Source: Streptomyces bacillaris
Lineage (GTDB): Bacteria; Actinomycetota; Actinomycetes; Streptomycetales; Streptomycetaceae
Direction of reading: 5' to 3'
Length of the DNA: 64,000 nt
NCBI RefSeq assembly: GCF_003268675.1
Contig: NZ_CP029378.1
Span: forward strand, 7,812,001 to 7,876,000
This document shows, in pieces, positions 8,426 through 17,145 of this stretch. Each line of letters starts with the position of its first letter. The first letter of the stretch is position 1. The position numbers and the translations under genes are program-made. The notes below the pieces were generated by a model. The model had not been told where the DNA came from. It saw only the letters and a program-made list of their open reading frames with translations, and did no database searches.

Positions 8426-9774
8426 GGTGTGGTGTCGATTCGCTGGAGCAGGGTGCGGGCGGCATCGGCGTGCAGAGGGTGGAAGGCCGGCTCGCGCAGC
8501 GCCTCGGACAGGTCGCGGCGCGCTGCCTCGGTGTCGCCGAGGGCGTGGTGGATGGCGGCACGGTGGTAGCGGAAGAGCGCGCTGCGAGTGCCCTGGGCCA
8601 GGGCCTTGTCGGCCTGGGCGAGGGCTTCGGTATCCCGGCCTGCCTGGTGCAGAGCCCAGGCGTACGCGTCGTGGACGGCGACGAACGGGCGTGTGCGAAG
8701 GGTCTGTTCGGCCATGGTGAGGGCCCGCTTCGCGTCGCCGTGGTCGGCTTCGAAGAGGATCGCGTCGGTGTCCGCCGGGTCGCCGGCCGCTTCCCGGATG
8801 CGGTCCTGGGCGCGCAGGAGTTCATAACTCTCCTCGGCCCGGGCGCCGTTGCCCAGTGACTGCTCCAGTTCGCCCAGGCCCAGCAGGTAGTGGGGCAGGG
8901 GGGCGATCGCGATGGCCGCCCGGTAGTCGGCAAGAGCCTTGGCGGTGTTACCCAATGCCAGGTGCGCGCGGGCCCGGGTCTCCAGGAGCGCCGAATCGCC
9001 CGGGGCGGCTCTGAGCGCGGTCTGTGTGCGGGTGAGGGCTGCCCGGGGGTTGGCGTCCTGGAGATCCAGGGTGGCCAGGACGTTGTGGGCGAACGCCCGC
9101 TCGTCCCCCGTGGCCGCTGCCGCCAGCGATCTGCCCATCAGGGCGCGGGCCCGCTCGGTGTCTCCCTTGAGTTCGAAGGCGTAGGAAGCGCGGGCGAGGG
9201 AGGCGGCGTCCGGACGCAGGTCAGCCATCTTCTGCACGGCGGCGTCGGCTTCGTCGTAACGGCCCAGCTGGGTGTACGCGTCGGCCAGAACCCCGTAAGC
9301 GGAAGAGCTGTACGGACCACTCGCGGCTGCTTTGCGGGCCCATTCCAGCGCGGTGGGGAAGTCGTGGCGGGCAGCGGCCAGGGCGCCCATGGCGATCTCC
9401 GCGTCCGTGTTGTCCTCCCTCTGCACGGTGAGTGAGGTGCGCAGCGCCTTCTCGGCCCGGTCATAGGTGGCCGGATCAGCGGTGATACGCGCTTGCTGAA
9501 CGTAGGCCATTCCCAGGGCGGCCCAGCCGCCTGCGTCCTTCGGCAGCCGGGTCACGCGCGCCTGGAGCGCCTCGATCGACCCGCTCGGCGCACCGACCGG
9601 CTGCCCGTGGGCCGAGGGTGGCGAAGAGGTGGTGCCGCCGGGTGTCAGCATGACCGCCCCGACGGCGAACATCGTCGCACCGAGGGCCAGGGTGATCGCG
9701 ATGTTCCGCACTCGACGGCCACCTCGTGCCCGTGGTGGCGGCGCGGACTGGGAAGTGGTGTGGTCCGGATGCAC
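8422..9774 (-). CDS. membrane-anchored tetratricopeptide-repeat protein
   Basis: 450 residues. A short basic N-terminus is followed by one transmembrane segment (about residues 24-45), then a long series of helical TPR units beginning near residue 75 (for example WAALGMAYVQQARI, AYGVLADAYTQLGRYDEADA and SALFRYHRAAIHHALGDTEA). About eight to ten repeats fit in the space. Such proteins act as scaffolds; this one is probably anchored with the repeats outside. It is coupled to the NicO exporter by an ATGA overlap and follows the DUF4331 gene in the same direction, though a hairpin at 9813-9850 probably separates transcripts. TPR next to NicO and DUF4331 suggests a shared envelope or metal-handling role, which is inference. 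Confidence 0.85.
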   Translation of the reverse strand: MHPDHTTSQSAPPPRARGGRRVRNIAITLALGATMFAVGAVMLTPGGTTSSPPSAHGQPVGAPSGSIEALQARVTRLPKDAGGWAALGMAYVQQARITADPATYDRAEKALRTSLTVQREDNTDAEIAMGALAAARHDFPTALEWARKAAASGPYSSSAYGVLADAYTQLGRYDEADAAVQKMADLRPDAASLARASYAFELKGDTERARALMGRSLAAAATGDERAFAHNVLATLDLQDANPRAALTRTQTALRAAPGDSALLETRARAHLALGNTAKALADYRAAIAIAPLPHYLLGLGELEQSLGNGARAEESYELLRAQDRIREAAGDPADTDAILFEADHGDAKRALTMAEQTLRTRPFVAVHDAYAWALHQAGRDTEALAQADKALAQGTRSALFRYHRAAIHHALGDTEAARRDLSEALREPAFHPLHADAARTLLQRIDTTP

Positions 9775-9812
9775 GAAAGGTCCTCCCCTTGTGTCGGGCG
9801 TCGACGGCGCGG

Positions 9813-9850
9813 GTGCCCGGGCCGGTGCAGCGCTGCCCTGGCCCGGGCAC
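9813..9850 (-). terminator. hairpin between DUF4331 (2) and TPR genes
   Basis: An 11-bp perfect stem, GTGCCCGGGCC at 9813-9823 pairing with GGCCCGGGCAC at 9840-9850, with a 16-nt loop. It lies just after the stop of the DUF4331 gene and before the TPR start, so it probably ends the DUF4331 transcript. Confidence 0.6.
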
Positions 9851-9882
9851 TGTGAACGCCGTGCGTGTGTGGCGCTGCCGGG

Positions 9883-11484
9883 TCAGCTGTCCTTGTTGCG
9901 ACGGCGCAGGCGGAAGCCGCCGATGCCGAGGAGCAGCGCACCGGCGCCGGCGAGCGCCGCGGCCTGGGTGGTCTCCATGGCGGGGCCGGCCGGGCGGTTA
10001 TGTGCCGAGGTCTGCTCGGCGCTGCGACCGGCCGCGTCAGGGCCGCGGTTGACGTGCTTGGTGTGCGGCAGCGCGACGTAGGGGAACGAGGCGCCGAACG
10101 GGACCTCGTTCGCATCGACCTTGTCGCCGTCCGCGAGCGCGGGGACGAGTTCGCCGGTCTGGGCGGCGCCCATGACGGCCTGGAGCGAGATGTCGATGAC
10201 GTCGTCGGCGAGGCGGCGCCCGTTCGGGAAGCCGGCCAGGTCGCCCGCGAGCACTCCGAGGCGCTGCGGTTTCGCGGTGGGCGGCACCGTCATGTTCAGG
10301 CGCAGCTCTTCCGCCGGGACGATCTTCTTGAGTGGCGCGTCCTTGTTGAGGCGGTGGGCGTTCAGGTCGGCCTTGATCGGACCACAGGCCTTGCAGATGC
10401 CCGTCAGGTAGATCTCCGCGAGGTCGTTGCGGGGCGTCGCCGGGGCGGGGATGCCGTAGACCTGCTGGATGAGCTTGGGCAGGATCGGGTCGTACACCTT
10501 GTCGACGACAGGCTGGACGGTGCGGTCCTGGCTGGGGTTGAGGGTGTTGAAGGCGTCCTTGAACTTCAGCGGGACGACGACCTCGTTGACCAGTGGGTTC
10601 CCGAGGCGGGAAACCTGCTTCCACTGCTGCCCGGCAGCCTTGTCACGGGAGTCGTTGACCGTGACACCGCCACGGTCGGTGGTCGACCACACGCCGATGA
10701 CCGGGTTGCGGGAGGCGTTGCCCCTGAGGGCGAGCTGGTTCTTGGGAACCTGGATCGCGATGGTGTTGACGTTGTAGCCGGCCAGGGTGTCCTGGCCTCG
10801 CTCGCTCAGGTCTCCGCCGTACAGCAGATCGAAGACGCGGAGGTCGGCGAAGAACGGGTCCTCGGCCTGCCCTGCGTACGTCTTGCCGCCGCCCGGCAGA
10901 CCGAAGGTCGCCTGCTTGCGCAGCGCCGCGTAGTCGGGCATCGACGCCTTGCCGGTACGGGACGGGGCGGCCGGCACACCCTTCAGGACGGTCCGGCTCT
11001 TTCCTCCGGCGGTGACGACCAGATCGTAGACCTGGCGGAAGTTCAGGTCCGGGTCGTTCAGCGAGGTGACCGGGCCGGTGTTGTAGAGGAACTGGTTCGC
11101 GTCGTCACGGTAGCTGCTGCGAAAGCGCCAGCTGTAGGTGACATCGGCGACGCCGTCACCGGTGTTGTCGATCTTGATGTTGTAGCGCAGGTCGTCGCCG
11201 AACGCGTAGAAGTTCGGGCCGCCGTTGGGCTCCTCGAAGGGGACCCAGTTCGCCACCATCGTCACGGTGTCGGGCTTGTCGGGGCTGGTGAACGCGTACA
11301 CGTCGGTGTTGTCCGCCCGCGGGTCCCCGGCGATCAGGGGGGCCTCACGGTGGCTGGAGGCCGCGCTGAGGCCGGGGGCGAGGGTCATCGCTCCGAGCCC
11401 GGCGGCCAGGGTGGTGCTGCCGAGCACGAGCAGGGACTTGTCCAGGACGCGCCGCGAGCGCGGCCTGGCCTTCGAAAGCTTCAC
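9883..11484 (-). CDS. DUF4331 family secreted, membrane-tethered protein (paralogue 2)
   Basis: 533 residues from GTG at 11484, supported by GAAGGA seven bases upstream and by the signal peptide it begins (KLSKARPRSRRVLDKSLLVL). The mature part opens with SSHREAPLIAGDPRADNTDV, identical to the other DUF4331 protein, and long blocks remain alike (for example FYAFGDDLRYNIKID against FYPFAQDARYNIKID). The C-terminus has a hydrophobic helix and the tail LRRRNKDS, again without an LPXTG pentapeptide. Unlike paralogue 1 there is no sortase attached. A Nur-like motif lies about 370 bp upstream of the start, so a long leader or an unrelated promoter is possible. Confidence 0.85.
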   Translation of the reverse strand: MKLSKARPRSRRVLDKSLLVLGSTTLAAGLGAMTLAPGLSAASSHREAPLIAGDPRADNTDVYAFTSPDKPDTVTMVANWVPFEEPNGGPNFYAFGDDLRYNIKIDNTGDGVADVTYSWRFRSSYRDDANQFLYNTGPVTSLNDPDLNFRQVYDLVVTAGGKSRTVLKGVPAAPSRTGKASMPDYAALRKQATFGLPGGGKTYAGQAEDPFFADLRVFDLLYGGDLSERGQDTLAGYNVNTIAIQVPKNQLALRGNASRNPVIGVWSTTDRGGVTVNDSRDKAAGQQWKQVSRLGNPLVNEVVVPLKFKDAFNTLNPSQDRTVQPVVDKVYDPILPKLIQQVYGIPAPATPRNDLAEIYLTGICKACGPIKADLNAHRLNKDAPLKKIVPAEELRLNMTVPPTAKPQRLGVLAGDLAGFPNGRRLADDVIDISLQAVMGAAQTGELVPALADGDKVDANEVPFGASFPYVALPHTKHVNRGPDAAGRSAEQTSAHNRPAGPAMETTQAAALAGAGALLLGIGGFRLRRRNKDS

Positions 11485-12144
11485 GGCATTCCTTCTGTCT
11501 GCTGCCCCTGTCTCCCACCGCGGCCGTAAGGGCATGCGGTGGCCAGGGGGGTGGGCTGATGGGATGGCGTGCGGCACAGCGCCGGAACATCTCGCGCCGA
11601 CCGTGCCGACGGAAAGGACGCACGCAACAACCGGCAGGGCCGGGACCCGGCCACACCGTCAAGCGTCGCTCCGCCGTAGACAAGCACGCCGAAACCCCAT
11701 TCCGGGCCGACCAACCTGACGTCGTCACGTCAGCCGCGGGGGCCGATGCAGACGAAAGGCCCGGTGGGAGCGGCAAAGCAGCGGAAAAGGTGCCGCGCAG
11801 AAATGACGACGACACAGACGCCCGGCACTGGGCCGAAAGAGTCACGCAGCTCTTACTGCAATATATGTGCAACAGCCACTGCCTAGCAGTATCACTGGCA
11901 CAGCGCGGCGGTGTCGCTGGAGCACCGCGCTGAGGAGGGGACCACGGCAGTCGGCCGTGCACTCATCCCCGCAAGTCGGCGGCCGCACATACCGAAGGCA
12001 CGATGAGATGCCAACCGCCCACCCGTCGCACGACTCCAACGGAGTGAACCCGAACGCCTCACCCAATCCGCGCGTGCCACAGCCTCGTACGACTTACGAC
12101 TCGCCGACTTTTCGCGTCGGCGCCCTCTCTTCTCCGGGAGAATC
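11485..12144. other. divergent intergenic region
   Basis: 660 bp between the minus-strand DUF4331 gene and the plus-strand DUF4394 gene. Several short frames exist but none shows a domain or good start signal. The region is locally AT-richer near 11850-11870, where a Nur-like motif sits. It presumably carries promoters for both genes. Confidence 0.5.
11849..11872 (-). promoter_or_regulatory. Nur-like operator/promoter motif, copy 2
   Basis: On the + strand 11856-11872 reads CTGCAA-TATAT-GTGCAA, again the Nur-box layout with a 5-bp spacer. The minus-strand 24-bp block matches the one at 4902-4925 at 18 of 24 positions, including the flanking TAAGA. It lies between the divergent DUF4331 and DUF4394 genes; orientation of the shared flank favours the minus-strand gene. 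Confidence 0.5.
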
Positions 12145-13020
12145 ATGCGTAAGCGCAAGACCGCTATCGCCGCCGTATCCCTGGCCGTGGCAGCGGCCCT
12201 GGCCGTCCCGGCACTGGCCACCGCGGACGGCCGCCACGGGCACGGCCCGGACCGCCGAGCACACAAGGCGCTCACCGCCATCGGACTCACCGCCGACCAG
12301 CACCTGGTCCAGTTCACCGTCGACCGGCCCGCCAAGCCGATGGGCATCGGCAAGGTGTCCGGACTGCGCGGCGACACCAAGATCGTCGGCATGGACTTCC
12401 GCGTCCAGAACGAAAAGCTCTACGGCGTCGGCGACAAGGGCGGCATCTACACCCTCAACACCACCAACGCCAAGGCCATGAAGGTCTCCCAGCTCACCGT
12501 CACCCTTACGGGCAAGCACTTCGGCGTCGACTTCAACCCCGCCGCCAACCGGCTCCGCGTCATCAGCGACACCGGCCAGAACCTCCGCCACAACATCGAC
12601 GACGACGCCGCCCCGCTCACCACCACCGCCGACGGCACTCTCACCAACCCCACCACACCGCCCACCACCGCCCGAGGCGTCACCGCCGCCGCCTACACCA
12701 ACAACGACCTCAACCCCGCCACCGCCACCACCCTCTTCGACATCGACACCACCACCGACCGCGTCTCCCTGCAATCACCCGCCAACGCCGGCACCCTCGC
12801 ACCCACCGGCAACCTCGGCATCAACGCAGGCCCCAACGCCGGCTTCGACATCCACACCTCCTCCAAGAGCGGCACCAACCACGGCTTCGCCACCCTCAAC
12901 ACCGGCGGAACCATGCGTCTCTACCACGTCGACGTCCTCACGGGCGCCGTCCAGGACCTCGGCGCATTCCCCCGCCAGAAGCAGGTCACCGACCTCTCCC
13001 TGCCCATCGACCAGGGCTGA
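12145..13020 (+). CDS. DUF4394 family secreted protein (paralogue 1)
   Basis: 291 residues. The first 27 form a signal peptide (MRKRKTAIAAVSLAV... to ALATA). A DUF4394 domain occupies the rest, with the motif sequence AIGLTADQHLVQFTVDRPAK near the start and FNPAANRLRVISDTGQNLR in the middle. These proteins appear beta-propeller-like and secreted; their function is not known to me. The ribosome site is weak (TCTCCGGGAGAATC before ATG). Bases 12301-12855 are about 98% identical, without gaps, to the second copy at 25561-26115, whereas the ends differ, which suggests gene conversion or recent duplication. A 12-bp-stem hairpin follows the stop. Confidence 0.85.
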   Translation: MRKRKTAIAAVSLAVAAALAVPALATADGRHGHGPDRRAHKALTAIGLTADQHLVQFTVDRPAKPMGIGKVSGLRGDTKIVGMDFRVQNEKLYGVGDKGGIYTLNTTNAKAMKVSQLTVTLTGKHFGVDFNPAANRLRVISDTGQNLRHNIDDDAAPLTTTADGTLTNPTTPPTTARGVTAAAYTNNDLNPATATTLFDIDTTTDRVSLQSPANAGTLAPTGNLGINAGPNAGFDIHTSSKSGTNHGFATLNTGGTMRLYHVDVLTGAVQDLGAFPRQKQVTDLSLPIDQG

Positions 13021-13038
13021 GCAACCGAAGAAGACCGT

Positions 13039-13067
13039 GCGGTGGTCCGACACATTCGGACCACCGC
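13039..13067 (+). terminator. terminator hairpin after DUF4394 (1)
   Basis: A perfect 12-bp stem, GCGGTGGTCCGA at 13039-13050 and TCGGACCACCGC at 13056-13067, with a 5-nt loop, 18 bp after the stop codon. Confidence 0.75.
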
Positions 13068-13285
13068 GCGAGTCCACCGCACCCGGCGCTTTCACTGACG
13101 CTCGTGATCATGTGGAACCGAATCCGGTTCACGCCCGGCCGCCCGCGGGCGGCCGTCGATCCGGCCGACGGGGTCACCGAGCAGACATGGCCTATGAGGC
13201 GGTCACTGCGGGAAATCTCCCTCTCCGCCCGGGGGACGCTGCCCGCGACTCGGCTGCCCTTCGATGTCGGGCGGCAGCGCCCGGG

Positions 13286-13531
13286 TCAGTGCTCTGTCGA
13301 GTGCAGGGCTTCGTGGTCACGTTCGTAGTTGGCGAGGGCCAGCCCCAGAGCGAAGAAGGTGGGTGCCCACTCCCCGATGAAGATGCCCCACCGGTCGGCG
13401 CGTGCCGTGCCTGCCGACTCCGCCTTCATCGACCCGCACCATGAGGCGACGGACAGGCCGATGGAGGCGAAGGCAGCGGTGTAGGCGTGCTCCGACCTCA
13501 TACCCTTCGCGTGCAACATCTTGACAACCAT
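13286..13531 (-). CDS. small hypothetical membrane-associated protein
   Basis: 81 residues from ATG at 13531; an in-frame ATG at 13519 is also possible because the GGAGAG site is unusually close to the first ATG. The sequence contains a Gly/Ala-rich hydrophobic stretch near residues 15-30 and a second one in GEWAPTFFALGLALANYE (about 56-73), so it may span the membrane twice. The conserved-looking middle RADRWGIFIGEWAPTFF resembles small Streptomyces proteins of unknown function. It stands alone between a convergent DUF4394 gene and a decayed YVTN gene. Confidence 0.6.
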   Translation of the reverse strand: MVVKMLHAKGMRSEHAYTAAFASIGLSVASWCGSMKAESAGTARADRWGIFIGEWAPTFFALGLALANYERDHEALHSTEH

Positions 13532-13680
13532 GACTCTCCGTGGGGATAGCAGGAACGGGTCTCCCTCCACCGTTACCCGCAGGCACAGACCCCGCATCTC
13601 GGGCGGACGGCTCGTAAGGACCGGCCGCTGATGTCGCTGAGTGCCCCTTTGGCCCGGGCTTCCTCCCGCCACTGGTCGCT

Positions 13681-13861
13681 TCGGGCCTCCCCGCCGAGGT
13701 GGCCCTCACTTCCAATGGGAAGAGCGCCTATGTGGTCGGCTCCTACCGCCACGGGACACCCCCGGGAGACGGTCTTGGCGATCAACACCGAGACCGACGG
13801 GGTGATCCCCATCAGTGTCGGCGCAGGAGACACCATGGGCGTAGCCGTCGGCAGGCTGTGA
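13681..13861 (+). pseudogene. remnant of a YVTN beta-propeller repeat protein
   Basis: One frame reads GLPAEVALTSNGKSAYVVGS and a second frame, entered near 13765, continues TVLAINTETDGVIPISVGAG to a TGA at 13859-13861. Together they form one recognisable propeller blade of the kind found in YVTN/surface-layer proteins. A frameshift divides them and no start or further repeats are visible, so this is a decayed 3' end of a once longer secreted protein. Confidence 0.55.
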
Positions 13862-14241
13862 CGCACGCGCTCTGGCAGACAGCCTGGACCGGAGGGATGT
13901 GTGTACACGTTGCCACGATCGCCTGGCAGGTGGTGAAGGCGGTGTCATCGTTCTGCCGGTGGAGCCGGGGCTGTTACATGGGCACCGGCGTCACGCACCG
14001 ACGCAGCGCCGAGTCGAAGGAGGGTCGCGGACGGCCATGTGAGCTTGGCGCGGCCCGGAACGATCCTGAGCACCAGGTTTCCGAAGGAGGTGCCGGCCCG
14101 AGCGTGCGAGGTCGATTCGCACGGGTGACGGCGGCCAGTAGAAATTCCCCCACGTACGGCCAGCTCGATTCCCCAGTCGGCTGTCACACTCAGTAGCCTT
14201 GGCGCTGACTCGCGGATCTGGTGCATGAGGGAGTTGTTGAC

Positions 14242-14787
14242 GTGGCGCGTTCCTGGCTGTCGATCCGGGTGGAGTTGGTCTCCGGTCACGGTGCTGACCT
14301 GTGGCCGCGTCCCGGCCGGGTGTTCGCTGCCGCGCGGTCGCACTCCTTCGCGCAGCTCGCCTCGGCCATCGATCTCAGCTTCGCGCGCTGGGACTTGGCT
14401 CACCTGCACCTATTCACGCTGTCCGACGCCACCCACGTCAGCCCGCTGGACTGGTGGGACGGCGAGGCCCCGAACGGCACCGTCGACGGGCATGCGACCA
14501 AGCTGAGCAGACTGCAGGCCGGCGAACAGTTCGCCTACGTCTTCGACATGGGCGACGACTGGACGCACCTGTGCACGGTGGCGCAGAAGCCTATTGATCC
14601 CCTCCAGGAACTCGGCGAGGTGCCCGACCGCCCGGTTCCCTACTGGGGCTGGGGCAACCTGCCGGACCAGTACACGCGCCGCTGGGACGGAGACGACGGG
14701 GAATCACCGATGCCGAAGCGGCCAGCTCGCGGGACCAGCGACCTGCCGCCGATCCTGCCGTGGTGGGGCGAACCCCGCCGGGGGTGA
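14242..14787 (+). CDS. plasmid pRiA4b ORF-3-like protein
   Basis: 181 residues from GTG at 14242, chosen because GAGGGAG lies eight bases upstream; ATG at 14221 is an alternative. The fold matches the pRiA4b ORF-3 / IS1096 passenger family: an N-terminal WLSIRVELVSGHG strand, SFAQLASAIDLSFARWDLAHLHLF, and the conserved block FAYVFDMGDDWTHLC with its acidic D-x-G-D-D-W core at about residue 100. Family members are found on plasmids and next to transposons and their function is unsettled. It lies directly before an IS21-like end remnant, fitting a mobile origin. Confidence 0.72.
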   Translation: MARSWLSIRVELVSGHGADLWPRPGRVFAAARSHSFAQLASAIDLSFARWDLAHLHLFTLSDATHVSPLDWWDGEAPNGTVDGHATKLSRLQAGEQFAYVFDMGDDWTHLCTVAQKPIDPLQELGEVPDRPVPYWGWGNLPDQYTRRWDGDDGESPMPKRPARGTSDLPPILPWWGEPRRG

Positions 14788-14804
14788 CCTCACGCTGCGT
14801 ACAC

Positions 14805-14889
14805 GAAGTGGCCGCCAGTGGGGAATTGAAGTGGTCACCGTGGGGAGCCGAAGTGGCCGCCAGTGGGGAAATCCAACTGGCCGCTGACA
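14805..14889. repeat. tandem repeats of an IS21-like element end (remnant)
   Basis: The 20-base unit GAAGTGGCCGCCAGTGGGGA (plus one A) occurs exactly at 14805-14825 and 14850-14870, with a diverged copy at about 14828-14847 and a partial one at 14874-14885. On the minus strand the array ends in TGTCAGCGGCCAGTTGG. Multiple short repeats finishing in TGT are typical of IS21-family ends. No istA or istB gene is attached, so only an end survives. Confidence 0.5.
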
Positions 14890-15195
14890 CACGGGCAGCC
14901 CCGGCCTAGGTGGGTTCGCCCCTCTGAGGCCGCTTTCGGCACCGGTGAGCGCGGCTTCCAGCGTGCAGGAGGTGGTCTTGCCGATGCGGCTGGCTCCATG
15001 AACGACGAGCACGTTGGCACGTGGGGCCTTGAGGTCCGTGACGTCGAAAGCCGGGCCAGCGGTGCGCTGCAGGTGTCCGGTGAGCGCGACCGCGAGAAGC
15101 CCCCACTGCAGATGAGGCTCGGCGAGCACCTCCCTGGCCTCCAGCGCCGTCAGATGCGGCGAGTGGGGCCGTCGCGGGCGATCCCCTGGCTCAGG
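14890..15195 (-). pseudogene. gene fragment with a P-loop-like motif, cut by the IS21-like end
   Basis: A minus-strand frame reads LEAREVLAEPHLQWGLLAVA and then LVVHGASRIGKTTS, which fits the Walker A pattern G-x4-G-K-T. The frame then runs into the IS21-like repeats. It has no start codon with a ribosome site, and a stop at 15196-15198 bounds it upstream. I do not recognise the family; it may be the remains of a nucleotide-binding protein. Confidence 0.25.
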
Positions 15196-15723
15196 TCACT
15201 GGTTGACCTGCTGCAGTCCCCAGTAGTGCGGTTCAACGGGGGCCCGCCTCACCTCGACACGGCCGGTTACCTCAGGGATGTCGACCACCTTTCCCCACGA
15301 GTCGGATCCATCGGCGGGGGTGTGCTCGATGTCGGCCCACACCACGCTGCCGGGCCCGGCGGAGCCGAAGGACACGGTCCACTGGGCGTATTTGTCGAAG
15401 CAGGAGTCGTTCACCCTCACTTTGTGGTCGGAGTTCACGCCCAGGCAGGTGCGGGGGTTCGAGCCCGGAGTCGATACTTCCATCGTCCCGTCGGGGCGCT
15501 TGCTTACCTGCCAGTTCGCCGAGGTCGACGCGGTCTCGGTGCAGTCGCCCAGCCCGACCGAGCCGATGCTCGCGTGCGATTTGGGCCAGATGAGGCACTG
15601 GCTGTCCTGGAGAGCAGCGAACCGGTAGACCCCGTCGACGACCGGGGCCGCGTGCGCGGGTTGCGCGAAGATCGCTGTGACTGCGGCCGCCGCGGCCACG
15701 ACTGCGATGATGCGTGAACGCAT
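15196..15723 (-). CDS. secreted ricin-type beta-trefoil-like protein
   Basis: 175 residues from ATG at 15723, with GAGGAG nine bases upstream. A clear signal peptide (residues 1-26, ending AQPAHA) precedes a domain of about 145 residues with features of ricin-like beta-trefoils: a Y-x-F-A-A-L-Q-D-S-Q-C-L-x-W opening, RTCLGVNSDHKVRVNDSC, and the Q-W pair in KYAQWTVSF. Four cysteines could form two disulfides. Such domains usually bind carbohydrates outside the cell. The next upstream region shows no partner gene, so it is probably monocistronic. Confidence 0.68.
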   Translation of the reverse strand: MRSRIIAVVAAAAAVTAIFAQPAHAAPVVDGVYRFAALQDSQCLIWPKSHASIGSVGLGDCTETASTSANWQVSKRPDGTMEVSTPGSNPRTCLGVNSDHKVRVNDSCFDKYAQWTVSFGSAGPGSVVWADIEHTPADGSDSWGKVVDIPEVTGRVEVRRAPVEPHYWGLQQVNQ

Positions 15724-16410
15724 GGGATGGGGCTCCTCGGAACAACTGTGGTGGCGCCGGTTACCGGCGCGGACGCGGTCGACGCCCGCTCCGCCGAGCG
15801 GCGGCGGCACCCATCTTGGACCACCGGCCGCCCGACAGCATTCCGCGTGGGCCGCTGTCACTCGCCTGGCTGAGCCGCCGCACCCGATGGCGTGGCGGTC
15901 TGCCGTCGTCGGCTTCGCCCCGGGCGCGCAGCCGGGGCGTCATCACCAGCCGGAGGTGCGGTGTCGGCGCCGACCTGGGTGCAACAAGCAGGAAGGGAGG
16001 ACCTCCCGCTGCTCGAGCAAGCGCCGGGCAGCCAGCGCATCGTGGATCAGCCTCCATCCCGATAGAGGGGACGCGACCTACTCTCCTTGGAGCCCTTCCG
16101 GCATGTGCTGGACCAGACTGGCGACGCCCACTCGGTCGACCCGACCTCGCCGCCATGGCATGCGATCAGACCACCGCCTGAACGAACCCGGGGAAAGACG
16201 GCTCTACGACGCCTTCGCCGCCTGGCGGCGCGTCCTCCAGGCCGCTCTTGCCCTCACGGCGACAGCGACATCAGCGGCGGCGCGTACGCGCCGCCCTTCT
16301 CTCCCTCGCCGGGGCGCACCGACCTGCGTCGCCGAAGTGCCAGCGTACGGAGAGCTGTTGCCCCTACGCGCCGGTGGGCTACTCGGGCCGCGTGGGTACC
16401 TCTGGGGCCC
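15724..16410. other. intergenic/degenerate region
   Basis: Nearly 690 bp without a convincing gene. Overlapping frames on both strands are Arg/Pro/Ala-rich shadows. A short plus-frame stretch near 16170-16240 (LNEPGERRLYDAFAAWRRV) has protein-like composition and may be another decayed coding fragment, but it has no recognisable family. Confidence 0.35.
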
Positions 16411-17145
16411 GGGCCGGGATGTCCTGCATGGCCGGTGGCTGGGGCATGTGGTGTTGGTGCAGTTGCCGTTGGGCAGCTGGATGTCCGCGGCGTTCCTGAA
16501 CTTCGTTCCGGGTCGGCAGCGCGCAGCCACAACCCTGGTGGAGGCCGGTGTGGTGGCCGTACTCCCTGCAGCTTCTGCGGCCGGCTGGACTGACTGGGCG
16601 GAGTAAAGCCGCCCGCAGATGCGCCTCGAGCTGCTCCATTGCCGCGTCGAACGCGGTCGGTGTGGAGCTCTACGAGTGTCTTTCGCCGCCCGCGCGCCGC
16701 TACAGGTTCGCTCGCGGCCGTTGTGGGGCCTGGCCGGTCGTACAGCCGTCAGTGTGGGTGGGTTCGGGCGGCGGGCACATGGCGCTTCAGCAGACATCCG
16801 GCGCCCATCTTGCCGAACACGTCCCTGAACTGCTCGGAGATGGCCGGCACCTGCTCGGGGACCTGGCCATCTTCCCTGCCGGGCCCTGTGCGCGGCCGGC
16901 TGGTCGAGGTGCCGGTGGTCGTGGTCCACGAGTCGTCCGGGACGGTCCGCGTGCTGGCGACCCGGTGCAGCCACATGAGCGGTCCTCTTTCCGGGGGCGA
17001 GGGACCGATGGCTGCATCCGCTGCCCCTGGCACGGCAGCATCTTCCGCCTTTCGGATATCTGGAGCTTCGGGACGGGCGACCGTAGCCCAGTCGGGTTCA
17101 CAGCCCGCTGCGCTGCCGATATGCCGCCGAGACGGTGACCTCACC
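16411..17145 (+). pseudogene. decayed DUF2231-Rieske [2Fe-2S] fusion gene
   Basis: Pieces of one protein appear in order but in different frames. At 16417-16600 one frame reads LVQLPLGSWMSAAFLNFVPG and AALPA/GWTDWAE-like sequence, typical of DUF2231 membrane domains. At about 16650-16870 another frame carries SNAVGV, GGGHMALQQTSGAHLAEHVP and ELLGDGRHLLGDL. At 16900-17000 VEVPVVVVHESSGTVRVLAT and RCSHMSGPL supply the first Rieske Cys-x-His pair, and after a frameshift GCIRCPWHGSIFRLSD supplies the second pair. At least three frameshifts and an internal loss in the DUF2231 part show the gene is dead. The intact form would be a membrane-linked iron-sulfur redox protein. Confidence 0.72.

Noticed and set aside
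5870..8569. An 899-codon plus-strand open frame, the longest in the window
   Set aside because: It covers the antisense of the NicO gene; the His-rich loop is read as long runs of Val and Met. No start signal or domain.
11559..11933. 124-codon plus-strand frame across the Nur-like motif
   Set aside because: No recognisable start signal or domain, and the motif position fits a promoter region rather than a gene.
13137..13154. 18-bp palindrome GGCCGCCCGCGGGCGGCC as a second terminator
   Set aside because: With no free loop it would pair poorly, and the hairpin at 13039-13067 already explains termination.
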